Part shown: positions 1 to 12,599 of the stretch, one piece after another | Numbering within the stretch: the stretch's first letter is position 1 | Layout of the letters: every line of letters starts with the position of its first letter | From: Paguma larvata | Lineage: Eukaryota; Chordata; Mammalia; Carnivora; Viverridae | DNA length: 64,000 bases | Assembly (NCBI GenBank): GCA_030068075.1 | Contig: CM057826.1 | Location: forward strand, 46,282,558 to 46,346,557 | Direction of reading: 5' to 3' | Made by a program: the position numbers and the translations under genes | The notes under the pieces: generated by a model | What the model was told of the DNA's origin: nothing | The model's input: the letters and a program-made list of their open reading frames with translations, nothing else | Database searches by the model: none

Positions 1-79
1 GCTGGCAGTACACAAATAGAGAAGACGGCCTGGAACAACCGTGCCAGCCCCACCTCATGGTTACTTCCTTGTTTTTAAG

Positions 80-315
80 TTTAATTTTTTAGATAGAGCA
101 GTCAGGCTAGGGAGAGGGGCAGCGGGAGAAGTGAGAGGGAGAGAAAGAGGGAGAGAAAGAGAGAGAGAGAGAGAGAGACACTCCCAAGGAATCCCAAGCA
201 GGCTCCATATTCAGTGCAGAAACCAACATGGAGCTCAATCCCATGATCCTGGGATCATAACCTGAACTGAAATCAAGAGCCAGATGCTCAACTGACTGAG
301 CCACCCAGGCACCCC
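80..315 (-). mobile_element. Carnivore tRNA-Lys SINE
   Basis: An A-tail as poly-T-like sequence, a long GAGAGA tract (151-178), GCAGGCTCCATATTCAGTG and CTGACTGAGCCACCCAGGCACCCC. Confidence 0.94.
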
Positions 316-839
316 TCATGACTTCTTATGTGAGAAAAATAAACCCTCATCCAGTTAAGCTGTTTGGACAGGTTTCTGAAACAAACAGACAAACACAATC
401 CCAGACAATCCACACCACCTGTCCTTTGGTGAAGTCTCCTATATGCATTCAATCCAATGCAAGTATTAGGAGAGAACCTACTAGTACAAACTGAGGCAGG
501 AAAGAAAATAACGACAAATAAGGACAGGTCAGCCCTCTTGTGGGTAAAACACACAGAAACATGACTCACCCTAATTAATGGTTAAGTTAAATAAGTGATG
601 AACAGAAGTATCAACAACAGCTGTGGAAACAGAGAAGGAAAAACAAACAATAGACAGGGAAGAAGAACAGTTTAAGAGCAGACATGGTAACTCATCTGAG
701 CCTTGAAAAAATAAACAGAATCTTGATAGGCAAGGGTCTACGGGGATAGAGTGTGAACAAGAGCTTGTAAGTGTGTTTAAAGAATTTAAAGAACTCATCT
801 GCTATGATCATTGAAACCCTTACTAACAATGATATCTGT
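316..839. other. Intergenic stretch, unassigned
   Basis: No element or coding signal recognised. Two minus-strand frames (288-569, 571-798) partly overlap the SINE and have no protein features. Confidence 0.5.
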
Positions 840-1075
840 CAGTTACTCAGTGCTCACCCTGTACCAGTTGTTCTATGCATTTTCTCATCAAGTCCTTATT
901 ATAAGCCACAAAAAATTCTCACGCAATCCTCCCTACAAGCCCATTTTACAGATGAATAAATTGAAGCATCAAAAAGTTAAGTAATGTCTTCAGGATAACA
1001 GAGCTAGTAAGTCACAGAAAAAAGAAACTGGTCTAAATCAATTTGGCTCCAGAGCCCAGCCTCTAAAGTCTCTTT
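840..1075 (+). mobile_element. MIR SINE
   Basis: CCATTTTACAGATGAATAAATTGAAGC, AAGTTAAGTAATGTCTTC, CAGAGCTAGTAAGTC and GGCTCCAGAGCCCAGCC. Confidence 0.85.
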
Positions 1076-1414
1076 GCCTGACTGCTAGAGAGTAACATTC
1101 TTGTGAAGGATACTAAAAAGTCAAGAGTGGCCACTGGCACATGAAACTGAGTGGACTCCTGTAGCTAAGACTACTAAGTCTTCGAGAGCATTGCGTTGAT
1201 AAGATCCTGGACTAAATAAAAGTAACTGACTACTTAAAACCATATGCAGGTCCCCCAATGTCACTTGTCAAGAAAGCCGGCTCCCATGTAAGGTATATAC
1301 CACCTATGTCCACAATGCTACTAGCAGAGGAGAAAAAGGAAAACAGAAGAATACCAAAAAGCAGTTCCAGAAGCCAGGAAGGATAACTTACTATAGATAT
1401 ACACTCCAAGGGAT

Positions 1415-1618
1415 AGGGTGCCTGAGTGGCCCAGTCGGTTAAGCAGCTGAAGTTCAGAGCATGATCTCATGGTTTGTGGGTTCAAGCCCAGGATTGGGCT
1501 TTATGCTGTCTGTGTGGAGCCCACTTCAGATCCTCTGTCCCCCTTTCTATCTGCCCCTCCCCTACTTGCTTTCTCTCTCTCAAAAATAAATAAATAAATA
1601 AAAATTTATTTGAAAAAA
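1415..1618 (+). mobile_element. Carnivore tRNA-Lys SINE
   Basis: Head AGGGTGCCTGAGTGGCCCAGTC, GTGGGTTCAAGCCCAGG, CTCTCTCTCAAAAATAAATAAATAAATAAAAA tail. Confidence 0.93.
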
Positions 1619-2449
1619 GAAAAAGGAAAAGAAATGCTCCCAGGAAGCAGATTGGAAGCCTCATGAAGGAACATCTAGCAACAAGCTAATGCTAAGCTAG
1701 GGGGCTCTGGAATTGCTTCCAACCAGTTACTGCTATATAACTCTTACTCTTCTCCAGTATAAATGGAACAATTATTAAAATTATCATGCCACTCTCTTTT
1801 TCATCACTGCACGTGGCAGACTTAAATGTAGAGGAATTTTTTTTAAGTCAGCTACACAGAATCAAGAAGAATTACAATCTTCAGTTTCCAGCAGAAACTG
1901 GATAGACTTATTAGAGTTATGGATGGACTCTAAGGGGCCCAGCCCCTCGAAACAAATAGAGTCCACATAAAGCAATGTTTAATTTCATTGCTGGACTCAC
2001 AAAGGTGAGAGTAATTCACAGAGAGAAAGCAACACACACGTGCACTCCCCTTAAAATATGAGCTCAAGCTAGAGTCATGAGCAGGAAGCACATAAGAACT
2101 GTATGGCTACACTAAGGGTGAGGTGCTTTACACGGTGTTCCAGTTGTAAGACCAGACTTTATGTTAACAGCAATTCGTGGTGGAAGATAAATCTGAATTT
2201 CACAAAATAAGCTAAGGAGTGTGAAATGAACTCAGGGGGTCGCCATAGCGGTAGTGCTCCCTCTCGTAGCATAAGGGAACCAAGTGCCAGTCATCTCTGG
2301 ATGCACTTATCTTCCATTGAGAATCAGCCTCATATGCTCTTTTAACCAAAGATCACCAGACATAGAAGGAAATGAACCACCATGAGGGAGAGTCAGCTTA
2401 AAAAGAACCCACAGATTTGGACTCTTCTTTCCCCAAGGACTTGAGATAT
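1619..2449. other. Intergenic stretch, unassigned
   Basis: No gene recognised. GTCCACATAAAGCAATGTTTAATTTCATTGC suggests an LTR edge, but this is not firm. Confidence 0.45.
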
Positions 2450-4560
2450 TAGAATCAGATTGAAAATTTAAAAGGTTAGTTTATGAAATTATTTGAAAAA
2501 TAAGAAATGGAATCAGAAGACTACCAAAAATAAACTGGTGGTTTTCAAAATGAACTAAATAACTCTTAGAAATAAAAATATAGAATACATATTTATTATA
2601 TAAATAGTATATATTTACTACATATTATTATCAATGGGTGGGACAAATAGAGAGTAAACCTCCCTAATGAGAAAATTTGTTGGCTGGAGGGTAGATCTAA
2701 AGTAATTACTCAGAATGCAACACAGAAAGACAGAAATGAAAATTCCCAAAATAGAGGCTTGCAGGACTTAAAAAAAAAAAAGGCAAAAATTCGAAACAAA
2801 GTATTAACAAGTTGATTTTATCACATAATCAACCATTTCTATACGAATGCAGGAATTGTTTAGTAGAACAACAGAGAGGGGGAAATGACCTTAACATATA
2901 CAGAAAAAATTATACGTATCAATATTGATAAAACCAATCAGCAAAATAAGAATAGAAATTCCTTAATCTGGTTAAAGAGATGCATCAAAAACTTCTAAAA
3001 AATATTACACTCGGTAGTGAAAGGATAAGACACTTGGCTTTAAAGTCAGGAGTAAAATTCATCATTGTTTTTATTTTTTATTAAACTAGAAATTCTATCT
3101 GGAAAAGCAAGACAAAAAATGAAGTCAAAGGTCTGCTCCATCTGTTAAAATGATCAAGAAGCAAAGACTTCTCACTAGCAACAGGCATACCTAACACTCA
3201 AATATTAGTTTCTAACACCATTCTCCATTGAAAGAAACGTGGATTCCTAAGAGAAATGACCACCTGCATGATTCCAAAGTGCCGGCCAGTTTGGGACAAG
3301 ATGAGCCTGGCATTTCCTGGAATATTCCAAAAAGTTAGGAGGCACTCAAAAAGTGATGAGAGCATTTATAAGGATACAGGAGCCAGCTTTAGACAGCAGA
3401 ATAATTTAGGCAGTAATGAATTATAAACCACTGATAGAAAATATAAAGATTCACGAGTTCACGCCTATAATAAGGAGATAGGTAAATAAAGTAGAATTAT
3501 TGTAATAAAATGCAAAAGGCTGACTGGTGAATATGGAAGACATGCTGGAGTTAGAAAATTAGCATTTTGCAACTATCCTAATAAAGATTGGATCAGGCAA
3601 GAAGTATCAATAAATGTTAAATCTGTAGGGAAATTCTGATGAGTAACAGGATATTTACATGGTCTTTATTAGTTGCAAGGGAAAAACATAGCTAATAGTA
3701 CAGTGGAGAAAATTAACATTCCCAAAGAAGGGCAGGTGAGTAGGAGGTGCTGCCAGACTTCATGCCCTCAGAAAGATTGACCGCATATCTGGTGTTCTGG
3801 CCAAGAACGTGCACCCCAAATGCAAGCGCAGGGAACCATCAGGCACACCCAAACTAGGAGATATTCTCTTAAAAATGTGTGGAGTGCGTAGAGGTGGGGA
3901 AGGGGGGTCAGGTGTCGGGGAGAAGAACCTAAATGCAGTGTGATATCCCTGCGTTGGATCTTGAAGCAGAAAAACGGCATCAGTGGGAAAAATGGTGAAT
4001 CTGATTAAAGCCTGTAGTTAAGTGTCATACCAATGTTAATTTTTCAGTTTTGACAAATGTACCGTAGTTATAGAAGATATAAACATTAGGGGAAGTTTGG
4101 TCAAGTATATATGGGAACTATGTACTAACTCCACAACTACTCTGTAAATGTAAAATTATTTCAAAATAAAAAGTTTTAAGAAAAAAAATGACAAAAAAAA
4201 GGGCTGTGTTTTTCAAAAATGCCTCTATGTTTTAGAAGGCAAAGGAAGGCTATGGAATGTTTCAGATTTTTTTTTTAAACTAAGGAGATAGGACAATTAA
4301 ATGTAATATCTGACCCTAGACCATATCCCGTATTGGTGGATAAAACTGCTATAAAAGATATTGAGTCAACTGACAAAATTGGAATATGAATTTTAAAGTA
4401 TGGTATCAATGTTAAATTTACTGATGTTGAGAGTTATATTGTTGTCATATAAGAGAACATATTCTTCAGAAATCTCACTAAAGTATTTAGGGAAAATGAG
4501 GAGGCATACACAAATGGTAAAGCAAAGAGAATAAGAGGTTAACAACAGATGAACCTGGGT
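2450..4560 (+). mobile_element. Decayed LINE-1 pieces in sense orientation
   Basis: Pieces in order: ACTCAGAATGCAACACAGAAAGACAG (ORF1-side) near 2710, an ORF2-like block CATCAAAAACTTC...ATTACACTCGGTAGTGAAAGG at 2980-3030, and a 3' UTR at 3640-4190 ending TTTCAAAATAAAAAG. A second 3' UTR-like block follows at 4195-4560 (ATGACCCTAGACC-type text, TATCAATGTTAAATTTACTGATG). These are likely two insertions rather than one. Confidence 0.6.
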
Positions 4561-4619
4561 AACAGGCACTGACATGCAATTCTCATAGAAACTAGCCAGA
4601 ATTAACAAGATTACCCTCA

Positions 4620-5232
4620 ATTCGGACACCATCCATAAGTTCTGGGGTCCCAGACCTCCTGAGCTTCTGCACAGCTGCTTATAAATTCAGGGTTTCCTAC
4701 TATCCCTTCATGTTTGATAATCTACCAAAATGACTCACAGAACTCAAGAAAACCCAATACTTATAATAGCAGTTTTATTATAAAGGGTGCACATTAGGAC
4801 AGCCAAATAAAGAGACGCATAGGGAGAAGTCTGGGAGGGCACCAGATGTGAAGTTCCATGTGCTTAGGACATGTCACCTTGCCAGAAGTGATTTATAATT
4901 ACAATCAGGGAGGCTCTCTGAGCCAGGGTTTTTTGGGGCTTTCATTACATAGACATGATTGATTGAATCTTTGGCCACGTGATTGACCTTAATCTCCAGC
5001 CTTCCTCCATACCCCACAGCAGTCAGGGTCATGTTATCTGACTCAAAGCCTTATCTAAAGTCACATGGTATTATTTGTGGCCTGGCCAGTCCCCATCTCA
5101 ACTCATTATCTTTAGTTTGAACTCGGGAATGGTCCAATTAATACTAAAGACACTCCGATCTCTCGGAAAGTGCCGAGGATTTAAAGGTCACTTCCTAGGA
5201 ACCAGGGACAAAGGCCAGCAGAATTCTTTTTC
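4620..5232 (-). mobile_element. MaLR (MST/THE1-like) LTR, antisense
   Basis: AAAATGACTCACAGAACTCAAG, GCAGTTTTATTATAAAGGGTG, AAAGAGACGCATAGGG, GGCTTTCATTACATAGACATGATTGATTGAATC and GACAAAGGCC are in the antisense MST/THE1 order. Confidence 0.85.
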
Positions 5233-5820
5233 TTATTCCAGTTTTACTGAGATATAATTGGCATACAACATCGTAGAAGTTTAAAGTGTACAATGTGATG
5301 ATTTGATGCATGTATATTGCAAAATGCTTGCCCTAATATGTTTAGTTAACATATCCTTCACCTCACATGTTTGCTATCTTTTTTGTTATGGTGAGGACAT
5401 GTAAAATTTATTCTTATAGCCATTTTCAAATATATGATATAGTATTGTTAATTATAATCACATTATGCAGTATATTCCATGGAATTTATTCATCTTTAAG
5501 TGAAAATTTAAACACTTACGTTGGTACACTTTGACCAACATCTTTCCCCACCCTCCATACTTTGGGGATCACCAGTCTACAATCTGTTTCTAGGAGTTCA
5601 ATGTTTTTAGATTCCACATCTAAGTAATAACTTAGCACAATGCCCTCAAGATACATCCATGTTGTCACGAATGGCAAGATTTCCTTCTTTTTTATGACTG
5701 AATATTCCACTGTGTGTGTGTGTGTGTGTCCAATTATTGATGGACACTTAGATTGTTTCCATGTCTTAGCTATTTTGGATAATGCTGCAATGAACACAGG
5801 AGTGCAGATAACTCTTTTTT

Positions 5821-6692
5821 CTTAAGGTTTTATTTAAACTCCAGTTATTTAACAGTATTTGTTTCAGGTATGTAATGATTCAGCACTTCCATACAACAGC
5901 TGGTGCCCACAAGTGGACCCCTTAATCCTCATCGCCTATTTAACCCATCCCCTACCCACCTTCCTTCTGGTAACCATCAGTTTGTTCTCAATAGCTGAGT
6001 CTGTCTCTTGGTTTGCCTTTTTTCTTTTTTCCTTTTGCTCATTCATTTTTATTAAACTCCATATACGAGTAAAATCATATGCTATTTGTCTTTCTCTGAC
6101 TTATTTCACCTAGCATAATACTCTCTAGCTCCATCCATGTCATTGCAAATGGCAAGATTTCATTCTTTTTATGGCTATATAATATTCCATTATATATATA
6201 TATATATCTCACACACACATGAGTGTATACATAGGTATTATATGTGTATACACATATATATGTGTATAATGTATATATATTCCATTGTGTATATGTGTGT
6301 ATGTGAATATGTATAACATATATATATATACACCACTCTTGTTTATCCATTCATCAGTTGATGGACATGTGGACTGTTCCCATAATTTGGCTATTGTAGA
6401 TAATGCTGTTATAAACATCAGGATGCATGGATCTCTTTGAGTTACTGTCTTTGTATTCCTTGGATAAATACCCAGCAATGAAATTGCTGGGACGTCGGGT
6501 AGTTCGATTTTTAACCTTTTGAGAAATCTCCATACTGTGCAACCACAGTGGCTACACCAGTTTGCATTCCCACCAACAGTGTGGGAGGGTTCCCCTGTCT
6601 CCGCATCCTTGTCAATACCTGCTCTATCTTGTGTTGTTATTTTAGCCATTCTGACGGGTGTTAAGTGATACCTCGCTGTAGTTTTGCAGAGA
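5821..6692 (-). mobile_element. Second LINE-1 nested inside the older one
   Basis: It starts with its own antisense 3' UTR (AAGGTTTTATTTAAACTCCAG...CCATCAGTTTGTTCTC) and repeats the ORF2 C-terminal text already present in the outer element. It ends near GTTTTGCAGAGAGCTCTTTT, where the older L1 resumes at its interrupted point. ACTCTTTTTT at 5811-5820 and GCTCTTTT at 6693-6700 are the likely target duplication. An internal AT/CA-rich expansion lies at 6192-6335. Confidence 0.85.
6192..6335. repeat. (TA)n/(CA)n-rich expansion inside LINE-1
   Basis: Alternating TATATA, CACACA and GTGTATA tracts replace the short microsatellite-like site of L1 ORF2/3' UTR. Confidence 0.85.
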
Positions 6693-9600
6693 GCTCTTTT
6701 AGATAGCAATTTCATTTCCTTCAGATATACCCAGAAATAGGATTGCTGGGTCACATGGTAGGTTCTATTTTTAATTTTTTGAGGAACCTCCATACTGTTT
6801 TCCATTGTGGCTATGTCAGCTTACATTCCCACCAGCAGTGCATAAGGGTTCCTTTTCCTCATGCTCATCAGCATGTATCTCATCTTTTCGATAGTCATTC
6901 TAATGGTATGAGGTGCTGGTACATTGTAGTTTTGATTTGTATTTTCCTTCAAATGATAATACTGATGTTGAGCAACTTTTCATGGACTTATTGCTCATTT
7001 GTTGGTCTTCAGTGGAAAAATGTCTATCCAAGGCTTTCGCCCATTTTCAAATTAGATTATTCATTTTTTGCTGTTTTTGTGAATTCCTTATATATTTTGA
7101 ATATTAACCCCTTATCAAATATGTGGTTTGCAAATATTTTCTCCCATTTCCTTTCATTGAATCTTCCTTCTTCCTTTCCTTTTTGTTGTTTCTTATGCTA
7201 CCACAAGTTTTTAGGTTGACACAGTCTCACTTGTTGATTTTTGCTTTTGTCAGTTGTGCTTTTGATGTCTTATCCAAAAAACTTTTTCCAAGATGAGGTC
7301 AAGGAGCCTTTTTATATTTTCCTCTAGAGTCTTATGGTTTCAGTCTTCCGTTTACATTTTTAATCGGCTTTAATTTTTTGAGTGGAGTAACACAGGGGTT
7401 CAATTTCATTTTCTGTTATGTGAACACTGAGTTTCCCCAGCACCATTTATTGAAGAAACTATCCTTTCCCCATTATAAATTGTTGCTTCCTTTGTGGAAA
7501 ATTAGTGGACTGTATACATGTGAGTTTATTTCTGGGCTCTCAATTCTCTCCCATTGGTCTATTTGTTTTTATACCAATACCATACCATTTGGTCACTATA
7601 GCTTTGTAAATCAGGAAGCATGATGCCTCCAGATTTGTTGTTTTTCGTAAGGTATCTTTGTTCTTTCACAAGGTTGCTTTGGCTTTTGGTGGTCTTTTGT
7701 GGTTTCATAAGAATTTTAGGATTGTTTTTCTAGTTCTGTAAAAATGCCATTGGAAATTTAACAGGAACTACATGGACTCTATAGTTCATAGTAAGAGCAT
7801 TTTAACAATATTAACTCTTCTTACCCATGAACATAGGATATCTTTCCATTTATTTATATCATCCATTTGTCTCACCGATGACTTAATCTGCAGACCTTTC
7901 ACTTCCTTGGTTAAATTTATTCCTAAATGTGTTATTGTTTCTGATGCTACTATAAATGGGGTTTTTACATTTCTTTTTAAGATAGTTCATTATTGCCATA
8001 TAAAAATACACCTGATTTTTGTATCCTGGAACTTTACTGAATGCATTTATTAGTTCTAACAGGTTTTGGGTGGAGTCTCTAGTTTTCCATATACAAGATC
8101 ATGTCATCAGCATGTCTACCTTGTGCTGGCTAGGACTTCCAATATCATGTTCAATAGGAGTGGTGAGAAGAATCCTTACTTTGTTCCTGATCTTAGAGAA
8201 AATGCTTTCAAATGTCATCAATGAGTATGATGCTAGCCGTGGATTTTTCATATGTAGCCTTTATTAGGTTCAGGTATATTCCTTCTATACCCAATTTGTT
8301 ATGAGTTTTTATCATGAAACAATGTTGAATTTAGTCAAATGCTTTTTCTGCATCTATTGAGATAATCCTAAGATTTTAATATACCATTATACTAATAGAG
8401 TATATCACATTTATTGATTTGCCTATTTTGAACTATGCTTGCATCCCAGAAATAAATCACATTTTATCATGGTGTATAATCCTTTTAGTTGGCTATTTAA
8501 CTAGGTTTGCTAGTATTAAGATTTTTAGTATCTATATTTATCAGGGATATTGCGCTGTACTTTTCTTTTTTTGTAATGTCCTTATCTGGCTTTGGTATCA
8601 GGAGAATTCTAGCCTCTGAAAATTAATTTGGGAGTTCTCTTTGATTTTTTTTGGAAGAGTTTGAATGAATGATTTTACCTTTGACCCATTGGTTTTTCAG
8701 GAGTATATTTTGTACTTTCCACAGTACACAGTGAATTCACTGTGTTGTGAATTTTCCAGATTTTCTATTAGTGATTTTTAGTTTCATATGATCGTGGTGG
8801 TAAAAGATACTTGGTATGGTTTCAATCTTTTTAAATTTGCTAAGACTTGTTTGTGACCTAAATATCTCTCCTGGAGAATGTTGCATGGAATGTTCTGTGT
8901 ATGTATGCCTCCAATCCGTTTGGTCTAAAGTATGCTTCAAGTCCATGATTTCCTGATTTTCTGTCAGATCTACCCATTGTCAAAAATAGGGCACTAAAGT
9001 CCCCTATTATGTTGTCACCTCTTTCTCTCTTCATATAAATTAGTATTTAATATATTTAAGTGCTTGGATTTGGGTGCATATATATTTACAACTGTTACAT
9101 TCTCTTGATGAATTGAATTGGGTCTTTTTTTTTTTTTTAAATCAATTCAGCCATTATATGTCTTCTGATTGGAGGATTTAATCCACTGATCTCTAAAGTA
9201 ATTTTTGATATATAAGGGACTTGATATTGTCATCTTATTTTCTAGCTGTTGTATTCCCTTTGTTCCTTTCTTCTTCTCATGCTGTCTTCCTTTGTGAATT
9301 GATGATTTTCCATAGTAGTATACTTTGATTCCTCTTTTTATCTTGGGTATGTTTATTATAGGTTCATGTTGTGTGGTTACCCTGAGGCTTGCTTAAAACA
9401 CCTTATAGATGTAACAGTCTATCCAAAGTTGAAAACCTTGGCCACGTACAAAAACTATATTCTTTAACTCTTCTCCCATTTTCTTTAATGTCATAATTTC
9501 TATCTTTATATTGTATATCCAGTAACAAGTTGTTGTATCTATAGCTGTTTTTAATACATTTATCCTTTAATCTTTATACTAGAGTCACGTGGTTAACACC

Positions 9601-9974
9601 ACACTATTACAGTATTAGAGTATTCTGATTCTGACTATGTGCTCATCTTTACCAGTGTGCTGTATATTTTCATGTTACTTACTAACATCTTTTTGTTTCA
9701 GCTTGAAAATTCCTTTCATGGTTTCTTGTAAGGCAAGTCTAGAGGGAATGGATCTCTCAGTTTTTGAAGGACAACTTTGCCAGGTACAGTATCTTGATTG
9801 GGAGGCTTTTCTTTTTTCTTTTTGCACTTTGAATATATCATCCCCCTTTCTCCAGGCCTTAAAGTTTTCTGCTAGAAATCCCCTAATAGTCGTATCAGCC
9901 AAATTCTTTATTACACAACTGTATATAAACATATTTGTACTATTTTTATTTTCCAGGTATTCTATAAATTTTTC

Positions 9975-10230
9975 AAAAATGTTAATATGTGTATATATGT
10001 ATATATACACCATATATATATAGTATACTATGTAGTGTATATATATTTATATTATAAAGATGGTATAGGAAGAACTAATAACATCCACAGGAAATGTGTT
10101 GTTTACATATACATTTTTTAAAAACAAGCTATAAAGCATTAAAGACTTCAATTTAATTTATATATACATACATATATGCACATATTTATGCATATATATA
10201 CATATACTATAAACATGATATATTTTATTA
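9975..10230. repeat. AT-rich, self-complementary tract
   Basis: TA, TATG and CATA units dominate (ATATATGTATATATACACC, TATGTAGTGTATATATA). This tract closes the antisense LINE-1. Confidence 0.85.
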
Positions 10231-11129
10231 TCAAGATATCAGTTCTCCTCCATACTGTTCAGGCAGGGCCGTTGTTAATATTCTAGTTGTTATTATTGTT
10301 TAAAAGTGTGTGTGTGTGTGCACACACACATGTACAAATGAACAAGCTGAATCTTAAATTTAGATGAAGCAATGAACCAAGTATAATCAAAATGAATAAA
10401 AAGACTATCACTACCAGGTATCAGAACTTACAGTTAAGCCATATCAGTTAACACAATGTATAATTAGGTGCAGGGATGGTCATATAAAATAGAGGTTTTA
10501 TAAAGAAACAGATGCTTTTTCTGCAAATAATCTGACCCAAATGACTTAACTGATTTAATAGAAAGTCCAAAAGCAGGGTTACTTTTAGGGTTGATTAACT
10601 GTGTAGTTTGACAGCATCCTCAAAAAACCCGGTTTGTCCTCTATTTCTGTTTTGCCATTCTCAGTGTGGTGGCTTCGACCCTCAGGCTGGTGCCTTTTAC
10701 AGCACAAGATGGCTGCCACAGCTCTAGGCATCACATCAAATTATGGTCATGACAGAAGCAGAAAGGGTAAATACCTTCTCCTAAGTTAGGAAACCTTTCT
10801 AAAACTCCCCAAACAAGTTTGCCCTCATGCCTTCATGGCCACTGTTGCACTACTCACTCAGTTCCCAAACCAGATATACTCATTCCTAAGTCAAATCCTG
10901 GCAAAAGGATTGAAGTCAGCATGATTGTTAGACATGTAATTTTAGGTAGAATGCATGTTCAGATGTCAACCATCAAGACAATGTTAATTCTGGTTGATGA
11001 GATAAAGACTTTTTTTATTCTTTAAACTTTCCCCACCCAAAACTAAAAAGTTCAACTAATCCATCACTAAATGAAAACTCACATGTCCTACTTAAAAATC
11101 ATTGTATTCAATCCTCTCTTTAAAGAGAT
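10231..11129. other. Intergenic stretch with (GT)n
   Basis: A GT/AC run lies at 10305-10330. The part around 10640-10870 (CTCAGGCTGGTGCC, GCACAAGATGGCTGCCACAGC) resembles an old interspersed repeat that I cannot name. Confidence 0.45.
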
Positions 11130-11345
11130 AGACAGTTGAAAAATATTTGTTGAGTTTCTACTGAATACCAGACACTGTGCTAAGTACATCATCAAATTCA
11201 ATCCTCACAACCCCCTTTAGTAATCTCATTCTATGAATGTAGAAACTAAGCCTAGGAAAGAAAAAGGACCTGTGTGGAGTCACCTTTGACTAACTGCTGG
11301 ATCTAAAACTATACACTGACCTTTGAATAAGTGCCCTTTCTTTAA
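11130..11345 (+). mobile_element. MIR SINE
   Basis: TTGAGTTTCTACTGAATACCAGACACTGTGCTAAG and TTCAATCCTCACAACCCCC identify a MIR. Confidence 0.85.
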
Positions 11346-11689
11346 CCCAGAGTTTATTCTCTACCTTTCTTATATCGTGAGAAATTATGACTTGAGATAT
11401 AGATTTGTGTACTGAGAAGACTTGTCACATATCCCTGGAGAATAAGGTTTTCTTCTCCATAAACTCTGAGAATAAAGAATAAGAATTCTTAGGACATACT
11501 CTGAACCATCAGACAATGTGTTGGAGCAGGGTGGTGGATTGCTTCGTAGGAAATAGCTCAATCTGTCAAACGAGCCTGAAAGAATTTAAGAAACACAGAA
11601 AGTCTGTGTGTAAGAAAAACACTCCATGTGTCTCCCTTAGTCTTCCACTACCTTCACACTCACAATAGTTGGAACACCAGATGGGTTTT

Positions 11690-12590
11690 CCACATATCAA
11701 ACAATTCTCTGTGACACCCGCTGAGTGTCCTATAAGACAATTCAATTCTAATACGGACTGAAGTTAACACAGACTCCAATATCAAGGGATCTGTCCCCAG
11801 AGGCGGTCTCTCACTTCAGATGCCAATCCAAGTAATATGGCCCAGGTTACCCACAACTTTGGTCTGACGTGGCTACAAATCAGAGGTTCCCATGACAACT
11901 CCCCACCTTGGATTCCATTATTTGTTCAAACAGCTGACAGAACTCAGGGAAAGTTTACCTGGTTTATTATATAATAAAGGACATGATAAAGGTTACAGAT
12001 GAACAGTTAGATGAAGAAATACATAGAGCAAGGTCCAAAAGGGTCCTAAGCACAGAAGCTTCTGTCCCTGTGGGGTCAGGGTGTGCCACCCTCCTCACGT
12101 AGATGTGTTTACCAACCCAGAAGCTCCCTGAACCTGTACTATTGGGATTTTTATGAAAGATTTCTCACGGAGGCACAATCAATTATCAACTCCATTTCAA
12201 ACCCCTCTTTCCTCCCTGGAGAACAGAGGTTAGGGCTGAAAATTCCAACCTTCTAATTCTGGCTTGATCTTTCTGGTAATCATCCCCCATTTGGGAGCAC
12301 AGTCACCTGCTTAGAACAAAAGACTCTGCTACCAACCAAGAAGGTCCAAGGAATTAGGAGCCCTATGTCAGGAACCTGGGTCAAAGACCAAATATTAGAA
12401 CAAATGACACTTCTAATGTTCTTCTCATTTATGAAATTCCAAGTGTTTTAGCAGGTGTGCATCAGGAACTGGAGTCAAAGACTAAATGTCAGCACAAAAG
12501 ATTTTCATAGCACCCCCATTTATAAGGGGTTGGGAACTCTGTCTTAGGAATTGGAGGCAGAGACCTCTATACATATAATTATTATTACTG
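11690..12590 (-). mobile_element. MaLR (MST/THE1-like) LTR, antisense
   Basis: CTGACAGAACTCAGGGAAAG, TGGTTTATTATATAATAAAGGACATG, GGTTACAGATGAACAG, GAAGCTCCCTGAACC and CTGGTAATCATCCCCC are antisense blocks of an MST/THE1-class LTR, here with extra sequence at both sides. No internal genes. Confidence 0.82.
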
Positions 12591-12599
12591 TTATCTTAT

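Larger units (their letters stand above)
5235..9910 (-). mobile_element. Old LINE-1 (3' UTR and most of ORF2), antisense
   Basis: Reading left to right, the order is the antisense 3' UTR (TTACTGAGATATAATTGGC, GTACAATGTGATGATTTGATGC) at 5235-5600. The ORF2 C-terminus follows and, after an insertion at 5821-6692, ORF2 continues through CAGCACCATTTATTGAAG, CATCAGCATGTCTACC and CTGGCTTTGGTATCAG to about 9910. Many stops and indels make it dead. It is an L1M-type copy, older than the nested one. Confidence 0.88.

Noticed and set aside
6743..7219. 158-codon plus-strand open frame rich in Phe and Leu
   Set aside because: It is the antisense of LINE-1 ORF2, whose T-rich complement often stays open.
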